Of a stretch of 7,776 nucleotides of DNA, positions 5,308 through 7,776 are shown in pieces. The notes beneath the pieces are model-generated. The model was given only the letters and a program-made list of their open reading frames with translations. It was not told the origin of the DNA and did no database searches. The stretch covers positions 1-7,776 of the forward strand of contig SLQC01000260.1 in the NCBI GenBank assembly GCA_007131625.1. Direction: 5' to 3'. Numbering within the stretch: position 1 is the first letter of the stretch; every line of letters starts with the position of its first letter. The stretch comes from Balneolales bacterium. GTDB lineage: Bacteria; Bacteroidota; Rhodothermia; Balneolales; Natronogracilivirgulaceae. Position numbers and translations under genes: made by a program.

Positions 5308-7314
5308 ATGAATCACAAACTACTATACGCCACTGGTTTAATCGTTTTCTTCACCTCATCGACATTTGCTCTTGAACGCGAAAGGACGGTGGATTACAGG
5401 ACTGTCGAGCCTCGATCACTGCATGTGAACCGATCCGGAATTCTGTCTATACCCGGATTTGACCGTCCGGCATCGGCATCAGTTCCGTTTCAGACATCGG
5501 AATTTGACGAGTATCATCGGATCGACAAGGAGCTGTTACAGCGACTGGCCTATATCTACCGTGTACATCTTTTATCGATGGAAGCTCAGATCAACGATGA
5601 TCTGGTATCAGCTGAGGAGTATATCACCGACGGGCTCATGGCCTTACAGAATTTGATGGACGATCATCCCAAAATTCAGAACAACCGGCAGTTTGGAGAA
5701 CTGTACAGGACCGTTTTGACGGAATATCAGGAATTTTACGGCATTACTGACTCTATTATCGATGTTCAGGGTGAAATTTTCCAGGTTCACAAAGAGTTGC
5801 TCAGAGCAGAAGAAGACGACTGGTTTGACAACAAGGTATTTGCATTGCCAGAAAATCTTGACACTGAAAAAACCCAGGTTCCGCTTATCCGAAATCAACA
5901 AGTCAACAATCACATCGCCTATCTTACTGTTCGGCGGCCGGAGGTCATGGAACGTTGGCTGGAACGTTCTGCCCGCTATTTTCCGATGATGCGTGAAATT
6001 TTCCGGGAAGAGAACGTACCGGAAGAACTGGTCCACCTTGCCATGATTGAAAGCGGTCTGGTCGCTACCGCCAGATCTCATGCCCGGGCAGTAGGTATGT
6101 GGCAGTTTATCTTTGCAACCGGATCGGTCTACGGTCTGGAAGTTAACTGGTGGATTGACGAACGGCGTGATCCGGTAAAGGCTACACGGGCAGCTGCACG
6201 CCATCTCCGGGATCTCCATGAATACTGGGATGGCGACTGGCATCTCGCCCTGGCTAATTACAATGTGAGCACCCGGCGAATGCTCAGTTCGGTCCGCCTG
6301 GCCGGTGGGGAACGCAATTACTGGGAAATCTATCCCTTTCTTCCCAGAGAAACCCGCGGATATGTTCCCGGGTTCATCGCGGCGACACTGGTGGCCATGA
6401 ATCCGGAAGATTTTGGCTTCGAATCACATTATGACGCTGAACCCTATGAATTTGATGTTGTAGAAATCCAGGGATCGGTGGAATTGGCACTGTTGGCGGA
6501 GTGTGCCGGTATCACCGCTCAGGACCTGCGGAATCTGAATCCCGAACTTCTTCGCTGGGCTACACCTCCAGGTGACAACCCTTATCCGCTCAAGATTCCA
6601 AAGGGAAATAAAGAGGAATTCCTGGCGGCTTACGAAGAGATACCTGAAGAAAAACGGATTAACGACCTGGTGATCCACACGGTCAAAAGGGGTGAGACAC
6701 TTGGACTCATCGCCAATCGCTACGGAACGACCGTACGATCACTTTATCAGAGCAATGAAGGGTTGTCGAGCATTATTCATCCCGGGCAGGATTTGGTTAT
6801 CCCTGTTCCAGGAGGGAGCAATGTGGCAATCCGGACCGACGAGCCGTCACGTGCTCAAACCGCCCGCCTGCGAACCGCTTCGCAAGCGCCGAGTCCGAAC
6901 AGACCTGCTAATACAGCGGCCGTCACATACGTCGTCAAATCGGGGGATACGGTCGGACATATTGCCGAGTGGTTTAATACCCAGGCATGGCAGATCCGCT
7001 CGTGGAACAATATTGGCAATCTTATACGGCCCGGGCAACGACTTACAATTTACGTTCCAGCCAATCAACAGCAGCAATATGCTCAGCTCAATGACATGAG
7101 CAGAACGCAACGAAACAGTTTCTCCATAAGTAGTGCTACTACACAAGTATCCACAGTCAGTGATGGTGAATTCAGAGTCTATACCGTTCGACCAAATGAC
7201 AATCTCACGACCATCGCCCGGACCTTCAATACCAATGTCCGCGCAATACAGAATCTGAATAGTCTTTCCTCAACACGAATCTACGCAGGTCAGACGTTAC
7301 GGATTCCTAACTGA
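5308..7314 (+). CDS. Secreted LysM lytic transglycosylase, MltD-like
   Basis: Peptidoglycan-cleaving enzyme of the periplasm; the SLT domain cuts the MurNAc-GlcNAc bond with formation of 1,6-anhydroMurNAc, and the LysM domains bind the glycan. Numbering from the ATG at 5308 (668 residues): signal peptide 1-21 with a hydrophobic core and TFA before the cleavage point, and no lipobox Cys; a charged helical N-terminal region (about 65-175); an SLT domain at about 225-365 with catalytic Glu248 in IESG, then SHARAVGMWQFIFATGSVYGL and ALANYNVSTRR; a weak LysM-like stretch at about 385-432; and LysM domains at about 455-499, 540-583 and 623-667, joined by S/T/P/Q-rich linkers. In the SLT signature the common YNAG reads YNVS, which may alter loop detail but leaves the catalytic residue intact. 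A GTG seven codons upstream (5287) is in frame, but the ATG gives a normal signal peptide and is preferred. No Shine-Dalgarno is seen. A terminator-like hairpin follows directly. Confidence 0.94.
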   Translation: MNHKLLYATGLIVFFTSSTFALERERTVDYRTVEPRSLHVNRSGILSIPGFDRPASASVPFQTSEFDEYHRIDKELLQRLAYIYRVHLLSMEAQINDDLVSAEEYITDGLMALQNLMDDHPKIQNNRQFGELYRTVLTEYQEFYGITDSIIDVQGEIFQVHKELLRAEEDDWFDNKVFALPENLDTEKTQVPLIRNQQVNNHIAYLTVRRPEVMERWLERSARYFPMMREIFREENVPEELVHLAMIESGLVATARSHARAVGMWQFIFATGSVYGLEVNWWIDERRDPVKATRAAARHLRDLHEYWDGDWHLALANYNVSTRRMLSSVRLAGGERNYWEIYPFLPRETRGYVPGFIAATLVAMNPEDFGFESHYDAEPYEFDVVEIQGSVELALLAECAGITAQDLRNLNPELLRWATPPGDNPYPLKIPKGNKEEFLAAYEEIPEEKRINDLVIHTVKRGETLGLIANRYGTTVRSLYQSNEGLSSIIHPGQDLVIPVPGGSNVAIRTDEPSRAQTARLRTASQAPSPNRPANTAAVTYVVKSGDTVGHIAEWFNTQAWQIRSWNNIGNLIRPGQRLTIYVPANQQQQYAQLNDMSRTQRNSFSISSATTQVSTVSDGEFRVYTVRPNDNLTTIARTFNTNVRAIQNLNSLSSTRIYAGQTLRIPN

Positions 7315-7315
7315 T

Positions 7316-7335
7316 GCAGATCTGATCTGTTTTTT
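7316..7335 (+). terminator. Short intrinsic-terminator-like hairpin
   Basis: CAGAT (7317-7321) pairs with ATCTG (7325-7329) around a 3-base loop, with a possible G-T pair below (7316/7330), and six T follow at 7330-7335. It starts two bases after the transglycosylase stop. Position and T-run suit a rho-independent terminator, but the stem is short and not G+C-rich, so termination may be partial, allowing read-through into the S41 gene 46 bp after that stop. Confidence 0.45.
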
Positions 7336-7362
7336 AAATCGCTATATAATAAATCGCTATAT
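7336..7362 (+). repeat. 12-bp direct repeat running into S41 start codon
   Basis: AAATCGCTATAT occurs at 7336-7347 and again at 7351-7362, period 15 bp. The second copy ends with the first two bases of the ATG at 7361. A TATAAT hexamer (7345-7350) spans the end of the first copy and the spacer. The repeat makes the leader very A+T-rich and unstructured, and could place the start signal or a protein-binding site twice. The repeat is seen directly; its role is inference. Confidence 0.7.
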
Positions 7363-7776
7363 GCGTTATTCATATCGATATTTAATCGTTTTAATGATTT
7401 TGGTTGGGGTAACAAGTGCCGGGTTTGTCCAGCAGTCTGATACCTACTTCCTGATCAAGAAAAACTTCACCATTTTCAGCGAAGTCTATGAGAAGCTCTC
7501 CAGTATCTATATCGATGAAGTCGACCCCGAGCCGTTGATGCGCCGGGGTATAGATGCGATGCTGGATGAGCTGGACCCTTATACGGTCCTGATCGATGAA
7601 ACGGAAAGTCGGCAGATGAATATTGTCACGACCGGACATTATGCCGGTGTTGGATTGGAAGTGGGGTCAAGGGGTGGCCGGTTGGTCGTAATAGCACCGG
7701 TGGAAGGCTATTCGGCTGAACGCCGCGGAATTCGTGCCGGTGATGTGATCCGAAAAGTCGACGGCAACGATATCGG
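7361..7776 (+). CDS. S41 C-terminal processing peptidase, N-terminal part
   Basis: The frame is open to the window end (138 full codons), so only the N-terminal part is seen. Residues 7-24 form a hydrophobic segment after a basic start (MRYSYRY), a signal anchor or signal peptide placing the protein in the periplasm. The helical region at about 34-88 carries the family's LDELDPYTVLIDETE (68-82), seen in CtpA/Prc-type proteases just before the PDZ domain. The PDZ domain begins at GHYAGVGLEV (92-101) and continues to the typical RRGIRAGDVIRKVDG (121-135), the substrate-binding segment. The Ser-Lys catalytic dyad would lie downstream and cannot be checked. Such enzymes cleave periplasmic or membrane proteins, often from the C-terminus. 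No Shine-Dalgarno; the ATG lies at the end of a direct repeat. A start at a later ATG (codon 12) would cut the signal segment and is unlikely. Confidence 0.9.
   Translation, partial: MRYSYRYLIVLMILVGVTSAGFVQQSDTYFLIKKNFTIFSEVYEKLSSIYIDEVDPEPLMRRGIDAMLDELDPYTVLIDETESRQMNIVTTGHYAGVGLEVGSRGGRLVVIAPVEGYSAERRGIRAGDVIRKVDGNDI

Noticed and set aside
5644..6243. 199-codon open frame on the minus strand
   Set aside because: It covers the SLT domain of the lytic transglycosylase antisense and shows no coherent fold or motif.

Overview
The window looks like ordinary chromosomal housekeeping sequence from a member of the Bacteroidota or a close relative (Balneolota/Rhodothermota type). Three things point that way. 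Most starts have no Shine-Dalgarno sequence and sit behind A-rich leaders. The best pyrG promoter candidate has the Bacteroidota-type TTTG / TAnnTTTG layout. The CTP synthase glutaminase domain carries the APGFG form of the oxyanion loop that I associate with this group. The assignment is an inference from protein style and needs a homology search. Base composition looks balanced and even, and I see no transposase, integrase, phage gene, CRISPR array, tRNA or rRNA.

Layout from left to right: a small two-helix membrane protein of unknown function (1-315); pyrG, CTP synthase (463-2118); a Nudix hydrolase 4 bp after pyrG (2123-2578), probably co-transcribed with it; a GNAT acetyltransferase on the minus strand (2571-3020), convergent with the Nudix gene and overlapping it by 8 bp; a 305-bp divergent intergenic region rich in dyad symmetries (3021-3325); nadE, glutamine-dependent NAD synthetase (3326-5179); a short hairpin-containing gap; a secreted MltD-like lytic transglycosylase with three LysM domains (5308-7314); a short intrinsic-terminator-like hairpin; and the 5' part of an S41 C-terminal processing peptidase (7361 onward), cut by the window end.

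The genes fall into two themes. PyrG and NadE are both glutamine amidotransferases making nucleotides or cofactors (UTP to CTP; deamido-NAD to NAD), and the Nudix enzyme may act on a nucleotide-type substrate. The last two genes are envelope proteins: one cuts peptidoglycan, the other is a membrane-anchored PDZ protease. In other bacteria such proteases sometimes control murein hydrolases, but nothing here proves that link.

I found no clear undescribed system. The points most worth a second look are the structured intergenic DNA upstream of nadE (possible small RNA or complex regulatory region), the unusually long charged linker in NadE with an in-frame microduplication, and a 12-bp direct repeat that runs into the start codon of the S41 peptidase gene.
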